64,000 nucleotides of DNA from Armatimonadota bacterium (GCA_029547025.1 JAKPQA010000022.1:29105-93104), one strand, 5' to 3'. Shown: positions 1-9,557, counted from the first letter of the stretch. The notes: generated by a model not told the origin, from the sequence alone. A program made the numbers and translations.

Positions 1-1674
1 GCCGCCGTCGTCGAGATGGGAGACGAGTACCAGCGTCTCGCTGTGGCCGAGGTGGAGGAAGTGGCACGCATTCTGCGCGAGCTCACCCTCTGCGTCGCCG
101 AGCGTTACGACGAGCTGGCTCACCTGCGCCGCCTCCTGGCCATTCTGGACTTCATCTTTGCCCGAGGCCGTCTGTCGGGCGCCATGCGGGCCGAGGAGCC
201 CCAGCTCATCGCCGAGCCCCAGATGGTTCTGGTCAAGGCGCGTCACCCGCTCATCGGGCCCGACGTGGTCGTGCCGATCGATGTGGCCATTGGCGAGGAG
301 TATGACCTCCTGCTTATTACGGGCCCCAACACAGGAGGCAAGACCGTGGCCCTCAAGACCATGGGGCTGCTGGCCGCCATGGCGCTGAGCGGACTTCACA
401 TTCCAGCCGACCGCGGGACACGGATCCCCCTTCTGCCCGGTTTGTTTGCCGACATCGGCGATGAGCAATCCATTGAGCAGAGCCTTTCCACGTTTTCATC
501 ACATATCAGCAACATCGCCCACATCTTGCGCCGCGCTCCGCGCGGATCGCTGGTGTTGCTCGATGAGATCGGTGTGGGCACCGATCCAGAAGAAGGGGCT
601 GCCCTGGCGGTGGCCATCCTCCGCCATCTGCTCCGCCGCGGCATGATCGTGGCCGCGACCACCCACTATGGTGCACTCAAGACCTTCGGGCTCCAGGAGC
701 CCCGGGCGCAGAACGCGTCGGTCGAGTTCGATCCCGATACACTGGCGCCCACCTTTCGTCTGCGCACCGGCGTTCCGGGTAGCAGCAATGCCCTGGCCAT
801 CGCGAAGCGGATCGGCCTCCCCAGGGAGGTCATCGCCGATGCACGCGACATCGTGCCCCGCGATCGCGTGCGGGTCGAGGAAGCGATCCTCGAGATGGAG
901 CGGGCGCGGCGCGACTACGAGGCGCGCTCCCGTGCGCTCGCCCAGGCCACCCGGGAGCACGAACGCCGGGCCTCCATGTACGAGGAGCAGGCGAAGCAGC
1001 TTGCGGAAGAGCGAAAGAGAGCCCTCCGAGAGGGATGGGGTGAGGCCAAACGCGTGGTCGCCGATGCCCGCGAGGAAGCCCGCCAGGCTCTGGCCGCGCT
1101 CAGGAAGCAGACCCGAGAGGGCCGGGCCACCCAGCAGGTCCAGGAAGAGCTTCGCCGCCTGGCCGAGCGAGTCGAAGCAGCGGCTGAGGCGGCAGAGACT
1201 CCCGAGCCGACGCCGCTGCCGGACGTGCGCCCGGGCGACGTGGTGCACGTGCGCAGCCTCGGCCAGCGGGGTGTGGTGCTCGAGCCTCCCGGGCCCGATG
1301 GGCGCACGCCGATCAGCATCGGCGCCGCCCGGGCCGAAGTGGATATCGCAGACCTTGAGCGCGTGGACTCGGTCACCGATCCAGCCATGCGTGACACCAT
1401 CGGTGCCATGAGGGTCACCAAGTCACTGTCGGTGCCGAAGGAGGTTCACCTCCGCGGCTTGCGGGTTGAGGAGGCACTCGATCGTCTTGAGAAGTTCCTC
1501 GACGATGCATCCCTGGCCGAGCACCGGCGCGTGTTCATCGTGCACGGGAAGGGGACGGGGGTCCTGCGCGACGCCGTGCGCGAATACTTGAGATCGGATC
1601 CTCGGGCGCGTTCCTTCCAGTACGCCGAGCAGTCAGAAGGCGGACTAGGGGTCACCGTCGTCGACATGGAGTGA
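1..1674 (+). CDS. mutS2: Endonuclease MutS2, 5' truncated by the window edge
   Basis: The reading frame is open from base 1, so the gene starts upstream; about 557 residues of a protein usually near 780 are present. A Walker A motif GPNTGGKT lies about 108 residues in. It is followed by the MutS-type ATPase core (LLDEIGVGTDP as Walker B, then TTHYGALK), a long charged coiled coil, and a C-terminal Smr domain with VHLRGLRVEEAL and HGKGTG. MutS2 proteins lack the mismatch-recognition domain. They act on branched DNA, suppressing recombination, or on collided ribosomes; the sequence does not say which applies here. The MutS N-terminal core is outside the window. The ATPase and Smr motifs make the family call firm. 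Confidence 0.95.
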   Translation, partial: AAVVEMGDEYQRLAVAEVEEVARILRELTLCVAERYDELAHLRRLLAILDFIFARGRLSGAMRAEEPQLIAEPQMVLVKARHPLIGPDVVVPIDVAIGEEYDLLLITGPNTGGKTVALKTMGLLAAMALSGLHIPADRGTRIPLLPGLFADIGDEQSIEQSLSTFSSHISNIAHILRRAPRGSLVLLDEIGVGTDPEEGAALAVAILRHLLRRGMIVAATTHYGALKTFGLQEPRAQNASVEFDPDTLAPTFRLRTGVPGSSNALAIAKRIGLPREVIADARDIVPRDRVRVEEAILEMERARRDYEARSRALAQATREHERRASMYEEQAKQLAEERKRALREGWGEAKRVVADAREEARQALAALRKQTREGRATQQVQEELRRLAERVEAAAEAAETPEPTPLPDVRPGDVVHVRSLGQRGVVLEPPGPDGRTPISIGAARAEVDIADLERVDSVTDPAMRDTIGAMRVTKSLSVPKEVHLRGLRVEEALDRLEKFLDDASLAEHRRVFIVHGKGTGVLRDAVREYLRSDPRARSFQYAEQSEGGLGVTVVDME

Positions 1675-1798
1675 CCCGTCGGCGGATCAGACCCGAACGG
1701 GCCTCAGGGGAGGCGGGGCGTGAGCGAAGCAGGCGAACTCGACGGGCTCCTGCGCTGGCCAGGGCGCCCCGGTGCTGGCGCAGCGCCCCAGTGCGTCC

Positions 1799-1804
1799 TA
1801 TAAT
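1799..1804 (+). promoter_or_regulatory. Candidate -10 box (TATAAT) ahead of the aminotransferase-serA genes
   Basis: A perfect TATAAT lies in the 237-base gap after mutS2, about 108 bases before the aminotransferase start. No good -35 hexamer is seen 16-18 bases upstream, so this is a suggestion only. If it is used, the transcript would have a leader of roughly 100 bases. Nothing else was recognised in this gap. Confidence 0.35.
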
Positions 1805-1911
1805 GGCCGCGCCGAACCTCAGTGGCGCACTGAGAGCACCGGCAGGCCCCCCCTCCCGCGAGCAGTTCCGGACCGGCGGATGGGCCACTTCCCCTGGACA
1901 GGTGATCGTTG

Positions 1912-3066
1912 ATGAAAGACCTGGAACAGCACCTTCTCCTGATCCCGGGCCCGACTCCGGTTCCCCCGCCGGTCGCGCGGGAACTCAGCCGTCCCATGAT
2001 CGCGCACCGGGCCCCCGAGATGGTGGAGCTCTATCATCGGGTGGTCGAGCGGCTGCAATACGTCTTTCAGACCCGGGCAGACCTGTTCGTCCTGGCCTCT
2101 TCGGGAACCGGCGGTATGGAGGCGGCCATCGCGAACACGCTGTCGCCCGGTGACGCCGTGCTGTGCATCTCGGTCGGTGTGTTCGGCGACCGCTTCGCGA
2201 AGATCGCCCAGGCTTTTGGCATGGACGTCGATGTCCTCGCGTTCGAGTGGGGACAGGCGGCGGACCCATCCGCTATTGAGCAGAAACTGAAGTCTGGGAA
2301 GCAGTACAAGGCCGTCACACTCACGCACAACGAGACATCAACGGCCATCACCAACGACACGGCCAGCATAGCGCCGATGGTTCGTGAACACGGCGCCTTG
2401 TTTCTCGTTGACTGCATCTCGGGCATGCTGTGCACGGACTTCCGCACAGACGAGTGGGACTGCGATGTGGTCGTAGCAGCTTCCCAGAAGGCGTTCATGC
2501 TGCCTCCGGGTCTCTGTTTCGTGAGTGTCAGCCCCAGGGCCTGGGAGGCGGTCGAACGCGCCAAGAGCCCACGCTTCTACTTCGACTTCCGCGCCATGCG
2601 CGAACCCGCCAAGAAGGGGCAGACGGCCTATACGCCGGCGGTGGGGCTCTTCTTTGGGGCCGACGCCGCTCTGGGCATGATCCTGCGGGAGGGGGCCGAG
2701 CAGGTGATCGCGCGGCACGCACGGCTGGCCGCCGGCGTCCGCGCCGGGGTGAAGGCGCTGGGCCTCAAGCTCTTCTCCGACGAGGCTCACGCCTCCAACG
2801 GCGTGACGGCCATCGTGCCCCCGGCGGGTATCGATGCAGACTCACTTCGGGCACTGCTCTCCCAGCGCTACTCGGTGGTGCTGAGCGGCGGACAGGGCAA
2901 GCTCAAGGGCCAGATCTTCCGCATCGCCCATATGGGCGCGGTCTCGGAGAAGGACTTGCTCGGGGCGCTGGGCACTCTCGAACTGGCTCTGAGCGAGATG
3001 GGGCATCGGGCCGAGCCGGGTGCTTCAGTGGCTGCGGCAGTCCGGGCATGGACCATCTCGCATTAG
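1912..3066 (+). CDS. Class V PLP aminotransferase (serine-pyruvate / alanine-glyoxylate type)
   Basis: A 384-residue PLP enzyme of the class V family that includes alanine-glyoxylate and serine-pyruvate aminotransferases. Visible are the N-terminal IPGPTPVPP, the cofactor-binding SSGTGGMEAA, the aspartate in LVDCISG and the Schiff-base lysine in ASQKAF near residue 193. ATG at 1912 is chosen; a TTG lies one codon earlier. serA follows after 27 bases, so in this context the enzyme probably works in serine metabolism, either in place of SerC (3-phosphohydroxypyruvate to phosphoserine) or as serine-glyoxylate/pyruvate aminotransferase. The family is clear but the substrate is inferred from the neighbour only. 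It is soluble, with no signal peptide. Confidence 0.88.
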   Translation: MKDLEQHLLLIPGPTPVPPPVARELSRPMIAHRAPEMVELYHRVVERLQYVFQTRADLFVLASSGTGGMEAAIANTLSPGDAVLCISVGVFGDRFAKIAQAFGMDVDVLAFEWGQAADPSAIEQKLKSGKQYKAVTLTHNETSTAITNDTASIAPMVREHGALFLVDCISGMLCTDFRTDEWDCDVVVAASQKAFMLPPGLCFVSVSPRAWEAVERAKSPRFYFDFRAMREPAKKGQTAYTPAVGLFFGADAALGMILREGAEQVIARHARLAAGVRAGVKALGLKLFSDEAHASNGVTAIVPPAGIDADSLRALLSQRYSVVLSGGQGKLKGQIFRIAHMGAVSEKDLLGALGTLELALSEMGHRAEPGASVAAAVRAWTISH

Positions 3067-3093
3067 GACGGGCGCACGGGAAGGCGGGCAAGT

Positions 3094-4683
3094 GTGAGCA
3101 AGATCCTCGTATGTGATTCCATCGCCGAAGAGGGCGTTGCAAAGCTGCGGGAGGCGGGTTCGGTCCACGTCTCGACAGGCCTGAGTGAGGAGCAACTGAT
3201 CGAGGCGGCTCGAGACGCTTGCGCCATCATGGTGCGCAGCTCCACTTACATCACTGCTCCGGTCATCCGGGCCGCCCCCGAGCTCCGGGTGGTCGGGCGG
3301 GCGGGCGTCGGCGTCGACAATATCGACGTGGATGCCGCAACCGCCGCGGGTGTGGTGGTCGTTAACTCGCCCAGCGGCAACACCGTGGCCGCAGCCGAGC
3401 ACACCATTGCCATGATGATGGCCGTGGCTCGGAGGATCCCCTTCGCTCACAGTCGCATGCTCGCCCGCGACTGGGCGAAGAGCAAGTGCCTGGGAACTGA
3501 GGTGCGCGGCAAGATCCTGGGTGTCGTCGGCTTGGGCAAGATCGGCACCGAGGTGGCGCGGCGCGCCAAGGGCCTCGAAATGCAAGTCATCGCTCACGAT
3601 CCCATGCTCTCCGAGGACCACATGCAGAAGATGGGCGTCGAGCCGGTCTCGCTGGATGACCTTCTCGCCCGCAGCGACTTTGTCACGCTCCATGTGCCCG
3701 GCGGGGCCAAGACCGCTCAGCTCATCAACGAGGACGCGTTGGCGAAGATGAAGCCGGCGGCGTTCCTCATCAACTGCAGTCGCGGCGCGGTTCTCGATGA
3801 GGCAGCCGTCGCCCGCGCGCTCAGTGAGGGCCGGCTCGCCGGTGCCGCCATCGATGTGTTCCAGGGCGAACCCAACCCATGGTCGAGCCCGTTGCTGGAC
3901 GCCCCCAATGTGGTTCTGACACCACACCTGGGTGCCTCGACCGTCGAGGCCCAGCTCGTGGCGAGTCTCGACGTGGCCGAGCAGATCTGCGACGTGCTGG
4001 CCGGCAGGCAGGCCCGGAGCGCGGTGAACCTGCCCCGAGTGCCCGCCGAGACTGCCGAGGAGCTCCGGCCCTGGATGGGTCTGGCCGAGCGCGTCGGCAT
4101 GCTCGTTGCCAACCTGGCGCAATCGGGTCTGCGAAGTGCTCAGGTCGAGTACCTGGGCGAGCTGCGTGCCTTCGACTGCTCGCTGCTGACTCGGGCGGTT
4201 CTGGTTGGCCTGCTGAGCCGCGTCGGCACTGACAACCTGAACATCATCAGCGCGCCGGCCGTAGCCAAGCAGCGTGGAGTTGCCATCTCGGAGACCAAGG
4301 GCAGCGATCGTACGCCGTACCATTCGGTCATTCGCGTCATCGCCCACACGCGCGAGGGCGACTTGGTCGCCAGTGGCACGCTCCGGGGATTGGACGAGCC
4401 GCGGATCGTTCGCGTCGGCGCCTACCAGGTTGACTTCGTCCCCAGCGGCGGGCTGCTGATGGTGTGGTTCCGCGATATCCCCGGGGTCATCGGCGCCGTC
4501 GGGACGCTGATGGGAGAGGCCGGGGTCAACATCGGCCAGATGCACGTCGGGCGGTGTGAGAGGGGCGGCACGGCGCTGATGATCCTGAATGTGGACCAGC
4601 CCGTCTCCGAAGCCACGGCCGACGCCATCCGGGCTCTGCCGACCGTGGAGGGCCTCCGGCTAATGGACCTGCCGCCCGCCTAG
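3094..4683 (+). CDS. serA: D-3-phosphoglycerate dehydrogenase, long form with ACT domain
   Basis: Oxidises 3-phosphoglycerate to 3-phosphohydroxypyruvate with NAD, the first step of serine synthesis. The 529-residue length is that of the long form: catalytic domain, NAD-binding domain with VVGLGKIG near residues 144-151, the active-site stretches NCSRGAVLDE and TPHLGAST, an intervening (ASB) domain, and a C-terminal ACT domain beginning near RDIPGVIGAVGT. The ACT domain suggests feedback by serine. The start is GTG at 3094, 27 bases after the aminotransferase, which points to one transcript for serine synthesis. No key residue appears to be missing. Confidence 0.95.
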   Translation: MSKILVCDSIAEEGVAKLREAGSVHVSTGLSEEQLIEAARDACAIMVRSSTYITAPVIRAAPELRVVGRAGVGVDNIDVDAATAAGVVVVNSPSGNTVAAAEHTIAMMMAVARRIPFAHSRMLARDWAKSKCLGTEVRGKILGVVGLGKIGTEVARRAKGLEMQVIAHDPMLSEDHMQKMGVEPVSLDDLLARSDFVTLHVPGGAKTAQLINEDALAKMKPAAFLINCSRGAVLDEAAVARALSEGRLAGAAIDVFQGEPNPWSSPLLDAPNVVLTPHLGASTVEAQLVASLDVAEQICDVLAGRQARSAVNLPRVPAETAEELRPWMGLAERVGMLVANLAQSGLRSAQVEYLGELRAFDCSLLTRAVLVGLLSRVGTDNLNIISAPAVAKQRGVAISETKGSDRTPYHSVIRVIAHTREGDLVASGTLRGLDEPRIVRVGAYQVDFVPSGGLLMVWFRDIPGVIGAVGTLMGEAGVNIGQMHVGRCERGGTALMILNVDQPVSEATADAIRALPTVEGLRLMDLPPA

Positions 4684-4724
4684 CAGCGGTTCGCCGGGTC
4701 TCGTCGCGAGAGAGGAGCCGTTGT

Positions 4725-6044
4725 TTGGCCCAAGTGCATCCTTTCGCCGGGTGGCACTATGACTTTGCCCGCGTGGGATCCCCCGCGGGCATACTGGCAC
4801 CGCCCTACGATGTCATCAGCGCTGACCAGGCCGAGCGGATGCGGGAGGGGCCCTACCATGTGGCTCACCTGATCCTCGGCATGCCGGCCCGCGGCGGACA
4901 GCATGCCCCGGAGGCGTATGAGGCGGCTGCCGCCCGTTGTGAGTCGTTCCGCCGCGATCGAGTGATCGTGCGGGACCCCCGGCCTGCGTTCTACCGCCTC
5001 TCCCAGACATCGACGGGCCCCGACGGCGTTACGCGCACGCGGCACGGACTCCTCGTCGCCTTACGGCTCCACGAGTTCAGCGAGGGGGTCGTTCTGCCAC
5101 ACGAGGAGACCTTCAGCAAACCCGTGGCCGACCGCCTGGCGCTGATGCGGTCAACGCGGATGAGCTTCTGCAGTGTCTTCGGGCTCTACGATGACCCCGA
5201 GGGCCGTGTGCGCGGTCTGGTGGCTAGCAGCGCGGGACCCGAGCTGTGGCGGATGACGGACAGTCTCGGCGTCCATCACGCATTCGCCCGCATCGACGAC
5301 CCATCAGCCGTGGCCGAACTGCGTGAAGCGCTCGCGCCTCGGCGCATCTTTATCGCCGACGGCCATCACCGCTATACGGCCGGGTTGGCCTACTGGAAGG
5401 AACTGGGGTGCCCCGAGCCCGCCGACACACGCAACGGCGCCGCCGCTTGCGTCACGGCGTGCCTGGCCGACATGCGTGACTCGGCCGTCGGGCTGTTCCC
5501 GACCCACAGGCTCTTTGGGGGCCATGTCGAGCCTGATGTCTCCGCCCTACCTCCCGGGATCGAGGCCGAGCGTCTGCCCGGCGACGTGTCAGCCCGCCTG
5601 GTGGCCGAGCGACTCCTCGCCATGTCGGTCGACGGTTCGGCCTGCTGGGCGCTGGTTACCCCGGAAGCCTGGTGGGTCCTCCGAGTGGTGGACCGTCTGG
5701 CCGTCGACGCCCTCATGGACGCGAGCCGGGGTCCGGCGTGGCGCTCACTGGCTGTTAGCATCCTGCATGGGGTCGTCCTGCCGGCCCTGCTCGGGCCCGA
5801 TGCGCTTCACGCTGCCGAGGAGCAGGGTCATATCAGCTACTCGCCCGATGCGGACTCGGTGGCTGCCGCAGTACGGACGGGGGCGGCCCGGCTAGGGGTC
5901 CTCGTGGCTCCACCCGCCCTCGAGCAGATGCGCCAGGTATGTGAGAGCGGAGAGCGAATGCCACACAAGACCACGTACTTCTACCCCAAGACGCTCTCTG
6001 GGGCCGTCTTGCGGAGCTTGGAGGGCGGTGTGTCGGATGCCTGA
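4725..6044 (+). CDS. DUF1015 family protein, possibly serine-linked
   Basis: A 439-residue soluble protein with the DUF1015 hallmarks: APPYDVI near residue 25, LPHEET near 124 and ADGHHRYTAG near 211. No function can be read from the residues alone. Its place directly after the aminotransferase and serA suggests a part in serine or phosphoserine metabolism. DUF1015 genes beside serA are, to my recollection, recurrent. The GHHR motif recalls the ParB-like fold of archaeal serine kinase SerK, so a serine kinase or phosphoserine-related role is a fair hypothesis, not a finding. The TTG start at 4725 is set by AGAGGAG just upstream. The last 8 bases overlap the next gene. Confidence 0.85.
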   Translation: MAQVHPFAGWHYDFARVGSPAGILAPPYDVISADQAERMREGPYHVAHLILGMPARGGQHAPEAYEAAAARCESFRRDRVIVRDPRPAFYRLSQTSTGPDGVTRTRHGLLVALRLHEFSEGVVLPHEETFSKPVADRLALMRSTRMSFCSVFGLYDDPEGRVRGLVASSAGPELWRMTDSLGVHHAFARIDDPSAVAELREALAPRRIFIADGHHRYTAGLAYWKELGCPEPADTRNGAAACVTACLADMRDSAVGLFPTHRLFGGHVEPDVSALPPGIEAERLPGDVSARLVAERLLAMSVDGSACWALVTPEAWWVLRVVDRLAVDALMDASRGPAWRSLAVSILHGVVLPALLGPDALHAAEEQGHISYSPDADSVAAAVRTGAARLGVLVAPPALEQMRQVCESGERMPHKTTYFYPKTLSGAVLRSLEGGVSDA

Positions 6045-7203
6045 GTTCGCTGCTCGTGTCTCGAGGGCCCGTACCGAGGGCGCCTTCGGCGTTCTGGAGA
6101 AGGCCGCGAGGCTTGAGGCCCAGGGGCGATCGATCGTGCACCTCGAGATCGGGCAGCCGGACTTCCCGACGCCGGAACACATCGTCGAGGCAGGGTGCAA
6201 GGCCCTTCGGGATGGCTACACGCGGTATGGTCCCGCCGGCGGCCTTCCCGTTCTCCGTGAGGCCATCGCCGAGCACATTGGCGAGACCCGTGGGATCGAT
6301 GTGTCGCCCGAGGAGGTTGTGGTCACCCCGGGCGCCAAGCCCATCATCTTCTTCTCCGCCCTCGCCCTTCTCGATGAGGGCGACGAGATGGTCTACGCGG
6401 ACCCCGGCTTTCCCATCTACGACTCGGTGGCTGCTTTGGCGGGGGCCACGCCTGTTCCCGTGCCGATCCGCGAGGAGAACGACTTCGTGCTTCGCGCCGA
6501 GGACTTCCTCGAGCGTGTCACACCCAGGACCAAGCTCCTGCTCATCAACACACCCCATAACCCCACCGGCGGCGTGCTGTCGCGGGAGGATGTCGAGGCC
6601 ATCGCTCAGATCGCCATGGAACGGGGCATCACGGTACTGTCCGACGAAGTGTACTCGCGGATCCTCTATGAGGGCGAGCACGTCAGCTTCGCCAGCATAC
6701 CGGGGATGAAGGCGCACACGATCCTCCTGGACGGCTTCTCGAAGACCTACTGCATGACGGGTTGGCGGTTGGGCTATGCCGTGACCACGCGAGAGATCGC
6801 CAAGGTCTTCGAACTCCTCCAGGTGAACTCCAACTCATGCACGGCCAGCGCGGTGCAGATGGCGGGAGTCGCCGCGCTGCGCGGCCCTCAGGACTGCGTG
6901 GACCGGATGGTCGCCGAGTTCGACCGCCGGCGCCGCTTCATCGTTGAGGGCGTCAACAACCTCCCCGGGTGGTCGTGCCGGATGCCCCGGGGGGCCTTCT
7001 ACCTCTTCTGCAATGTGAAGCAGCTGGGCATGGAGGTCGTCGAACTCCGTGACCGGCTGCTTGACGAGGCCGGCGTTGCCACGATGCACGGCACGGACTT
7101 CGGGGTCTTCGGTGAGGGGTACATGCGAGTGTCCTATGCCACGTCGATCGAGCAACTCGAAGAGGGCCTCCGGCGTATTGCGGAGTGGTGCGAGAGGCTG
7201 TAG
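6037..7203 (+). CDS. Class I/II PLP aminotransferase (aspartate aminotransferase-like)
   Basis: A 388-residue fold-type I aminotransferase. Motifs in order: GQPDFPTP near residue 39, the YTRYGPAGG substrate loop, NTPHNPTGG near 171, SDEVYSRI near 202 and the PLP lysine in GFSKTY near 236, followed by the phosphate-binding arginine in GWRLGY. It resembles the AspC-like group that acts on aspartate, alanine or aromatic substrates; I cannot choose among them. ATG at 6037 is preferred because it overlaps the DUF1015 stop by 8 bases (translational coupling) and puts the conserved core at the usual distance. It is probably co-transcribed with serA. Confidence 0.9.
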   Translation: MPEFAARVSRARTEGAFGVLEKAARLEAQGRSIVHLEIGQPDFPTPEHIVEAGCKALRDGYTRYGPAGGLPVLREAIAEHIGETRGIDVSPEEVVVTPGAKPIIFFSALALLDEGDEMVYADPGFPIYDSVAALAGATPVPVPIREENDFVLRAEDFLERVTPRTKLLLINTPHNPTGGVLSREDVEAIAQIAMERGITVLSDEVYSRILYEGEHVSFASIPGMKAHTILLDGFSKTYCMTGWRLGYAVTTREIAKVFELLQVNSNSCTASAVQMAGVAALRGPQDCVDRMVAEFDRRRRFIVEGVNNLPGWSCRMPRGAFYLFCNVKQLGMEVVELRDRLLDEAGVATMHGTDFGVFGEGYMRVSYATSIEQLEEGLRRIAEWCERL

Positions 7204-7254
7204 CGGCTGGCGACACGAGCCCGATGGGGCTCGCGACCGATCGAGACGAGAGCG

Positions 7255-8337
7255 GTGGCATCTGTGGATTCGCGACTCGAGCTTCTGCGCGCGGTGACGG
7301 AGACGGACGGGGTGGTTGGCCACGAGGACGCGGTGCGGGCGCTCATGGCCGACCGGCTCTCGGCCGTCGGCGAGATCAGCTACGACCGCCAGGGATGCAT
7401 CTTCTGCACCAAGGCCGGCACTTCGGCGTCGCCCCGTGTGATGCTTGCCGCTCATATGGACGAGATCGGGTTCCTCGTGAAGCTGGTGACCGACGAGGGA
7501 CTCCTGCGCTTCACCCCGGTGGGCGGCTGGTTCGACCAGGTGCTCTTGGCCCAGCGGGTCCGTGTCACGACACGCAAGGGCTCCTACGTGGGGGTCATCG
7601 GCTCCAAGCCGCCGCACCTGCTGCATGATGAGGATCGGCGCAAGGTGATCCAGCAACGCACCATGTTCATCGATATCGGCGCGACTTCCAAGGCGCAGGC
7701 GGAGGAGGAGTTCGGCGTCCGCCCGGGCGACCCCATCGCCCCGGTGAGCGAGTTCTGTGCCCTGGGCGACGGATCACGGCTCATGGGGAAGGCGTGGGAC
7801 GATCGCGTGGGCGTGGCGCTGGCGATCGAGGCGCTTCTCGAGGCCGGTCCCGATCACCCCAACACCCTGATCGCGGCGGGAACCGTGGCCGAGGAGATGG
7901 GGCTTCGCGGCGCCACCACGGCACCGTGGACGGCCGAGCCCGACGTCGCCATCGTCCTCGAGAGCGCCATCGCGGGCGACGTGCCCGGTACGAAGCCTGA
8001 GGAGTCGTCCGAGAAGCTCGGCGCCGGCCCGTCGATCCTGTTCCGTGAGGGGGCCGCGCTGCCATCGCGGGCGTTCCGCGAGTTCGCTCTGAGTGTGGCC
8101 TCCGAGGAGGGCATCCCGGTGCAGCATGGTTTCCTCGAGGGGGGCTCGACCGACGGCCGGGTCATTGCCCTTCATCGCGTGGGCGTGCCGGTTCTCGTAC
8201 TGGGCGTGGCGGCACGCTACATTCATACGCACGCCCAGATCATCGCCCGGCAGGACTATGAGAACGCGCTAAAGCTGCTGGTCGCCATGGTGCGGCGGCT
8301 GGATGCGGCCCGAGTGGAGTCGTTCACGGCATGGTAG
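7255..8337 (+). CDS. M42 family metallo-aminopeptidase
   Basis: A 360-residue zinc or cobalt peptidase of family M42 (glutamyl aminopeptidase / FrvX / TET type), which trims short peptides in the cytoplasm as large oligomers. Metal and catalytic motifs are intact: AAHMDEIGF near residue 65, WDDRVGVA, VAEEMGLRGA with the catalytic glutamate pair, and the late histidine in HTHAQI. The start is GTG at 7255, 51 bases after the aminotransferase. The last 7 bases overlap the next gene, which starts inside the final codons. No signal peptide is seen. Members have been misannotated as endoglucanases; nothing here suggests cellulase activity. Confidence 0.92.
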   Translation: MASVDSRLELLRAVTETDGVVGHEDAVRALMADRLSAVGEISYDRQGCIFCTKAGTSASPRVMLAAHMDEIGFLVKLVTDEGLLRFTPVGGWFDQVLLAQRVRVTTRKGSYVGVIGSKPPHLLHDEDRRKVIQQRTMFIDIGATSKAQAEEEFGVRPGDPIAPVSEFCALGDGSRLMGKAWDDRVGVALAIEALLEAGPDHPNTLIAAGTVAEEMGLRGATTAPWTAEPDVAIVLESAIAGDVPGTKPEESSEKLGAGPSILFREGAALPSRAFREFALSVASEEGIPVQHGFLEGGSTDGRVIALHRVGVPVLVLGVAARYIHTHAQIIARQDYENALKLLVAMVRRLDAARVESFTAW

Positions 8338-9557
8338 AGCGCAGGGCCCGTGGGGGCCGAACGAGCTCTGGGCGTCCGACTCGGTGCATCGCGGCCGCCC
8401 TGGCGGTCGGCATCGTCTACATGGGATCGGCAGGAGTTGCGGCGGAGGGAGAGGGGCTGACGGTTCCCGCCCCCGGCCAGGAGGGGAAGCTGCCGTCCTA
8501 CGTGAGGCCCGCCTCGCCTCCCCCCGCCGAAGAGGCCCCCAAGCTTCCCCGCATCGCGATCCTGCCGTTCGGCAATCAGACCAAGGATGCCGGACTCGCG
8601 TACCTCGAGCAGGGCATCCGGGTGCTGCTCCAGGGCATGGCGGAGCGCAACACCGGGGTGGACCTGGTCACCGCAAGGGCAGTGGACCGGGCCATCCGGC
8701 GGCACGGCATGAACCCCGCTCGCGGCGTGCCCCTCACCGAAGCCAGAGCCATCGCCGAGGAACTGGGGTGTGCGTTCATCGTTGGTGGCTTCTTTCATGA
8801 CGTGCAGGAGGGCTACTGTCTCCGTGGGCTGCTGTTCCGCCGTCCTTCGGCAGCTGCGGAGGCCGATGAGTTCGTCTGGCCTCTCGAGGCCAGGATGCCC
8901 AACGCCGCGGCGGCCGTGCAGGCCGCTGCCGATCTGTGGGCTGCCTGCGCCGGATGTGTGTCTCTCGCTGCCACCCAGACCGATGCTCAGTTCTGGACGG
9001 GCTACCTGGTGAAGCTGCGAGTCATCACGGACTCCGACCGGGTGATGCTGTCTCTAGCCGATCCCGGCGCCGCCCGCGTGGCGGGCCTCCGCTACAACGT
9101 CGTTGAGGGGCGCCAGGTCTCGGCCGTCGAAGTGGAACCCGCTCCTGGCGGGCCCGGGCGCGTCTTGGTGGCCAGCGATCACCCTGAGGGCTCCCGCCGC
9201 CGCGCGGTGGTGGACGTGCATCTCGTGATCGACGCCAGCGGGCCGGGGGTCAGCCTGAGAGTAGACAAGCAGGGCGAGGGCCAGGTCCAGCTTGAGTTCT
9301 ACAACGAGAACTCCCTGGGTGAACCAAGGCTCACCCAGACGGTGGCAGTGGATGCCGTGACCTCGTCGACGCAGTTCCGGCTGGATCTGGATCCCCTGCG
9401 CCGCGACGGCCCCACCTTCGCATTGGTCGTTCCCTTTGGCCCGGAAGAGGGATCCGTGGCACTGGCCACGCCCGCCCCCGCACCCCAGCCTGCTACCGAG
9501 CCGCCCACGGTCGAGACGGGCCCGGGCGAGGCCACCCCGGCCGGACCGGCCGCCTAG
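8331..9557 (+). CDS. Exported protein with CsgG/LpoB-like N-terminal domain
   Basis: A 408-residue protein. A basic N-terminus and a hydrophobic segment (ALAVGIVYMGSAGVAAEG) form a likely signal peptide. A domain starting at RIAILPFGNQT follows, with LEQGIRVLLQGM, then TARAVDRAIRRHG and AEELGCAFIVGGFF. This pattern is typical of the periplasmic fold shared by CsgG, LpoB and FlgO-like proteins. The middle and C-terminal parts look beta-rich and match nothing I know; the end is Pro/Ala-rich (APAPQPA). It probably acts in the envelope. ATG at 8331 overlaps the M42 stop. The stop codon overlaps that of the converging gene in a CTAG. Confidence 0.6.
   Translation: MVERRARGGRTSSGRPTRCIAAALAVGIVYMGSAGVAAEGEGLTVPAPGQEGKLPSYVRPASPPPAEEAPKLPRIAILPFGNQTKDAGLAYLEQGIRVLLQGMAERNTGVDLVTARAVDRAIRRHGMNPARGVPLTEARAIAEELGCAFIVGGFFHDVQEGYCLRGLLFRRPSAAAEADEFVWPLEARMPNAAAAVQAAADLWAACAGCVSLAATQTDAQFWTGYLVKLRVITDSDRVMLSLADPGAARVAGLRYNVVEGRQVSAVEVEPAPGGPGRVLVASDHPEGSRRRAVVDVHLVIDASGPGVSLRVDKQGEGQVQLEFYNENSLGEPRLTQTVAVDAVTSSTQFRLDLDPLRRDGPTFALVVPFGPEEGSVALATPAPAPQPATEPPTVETGPGEATPAGPAA

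Noticed and set aside
3025..4545. 506-codon minus-strand frame opposite serA
   Set aside because: Low-complexity composition and no motif; it mirrors a well-conserved SerA.
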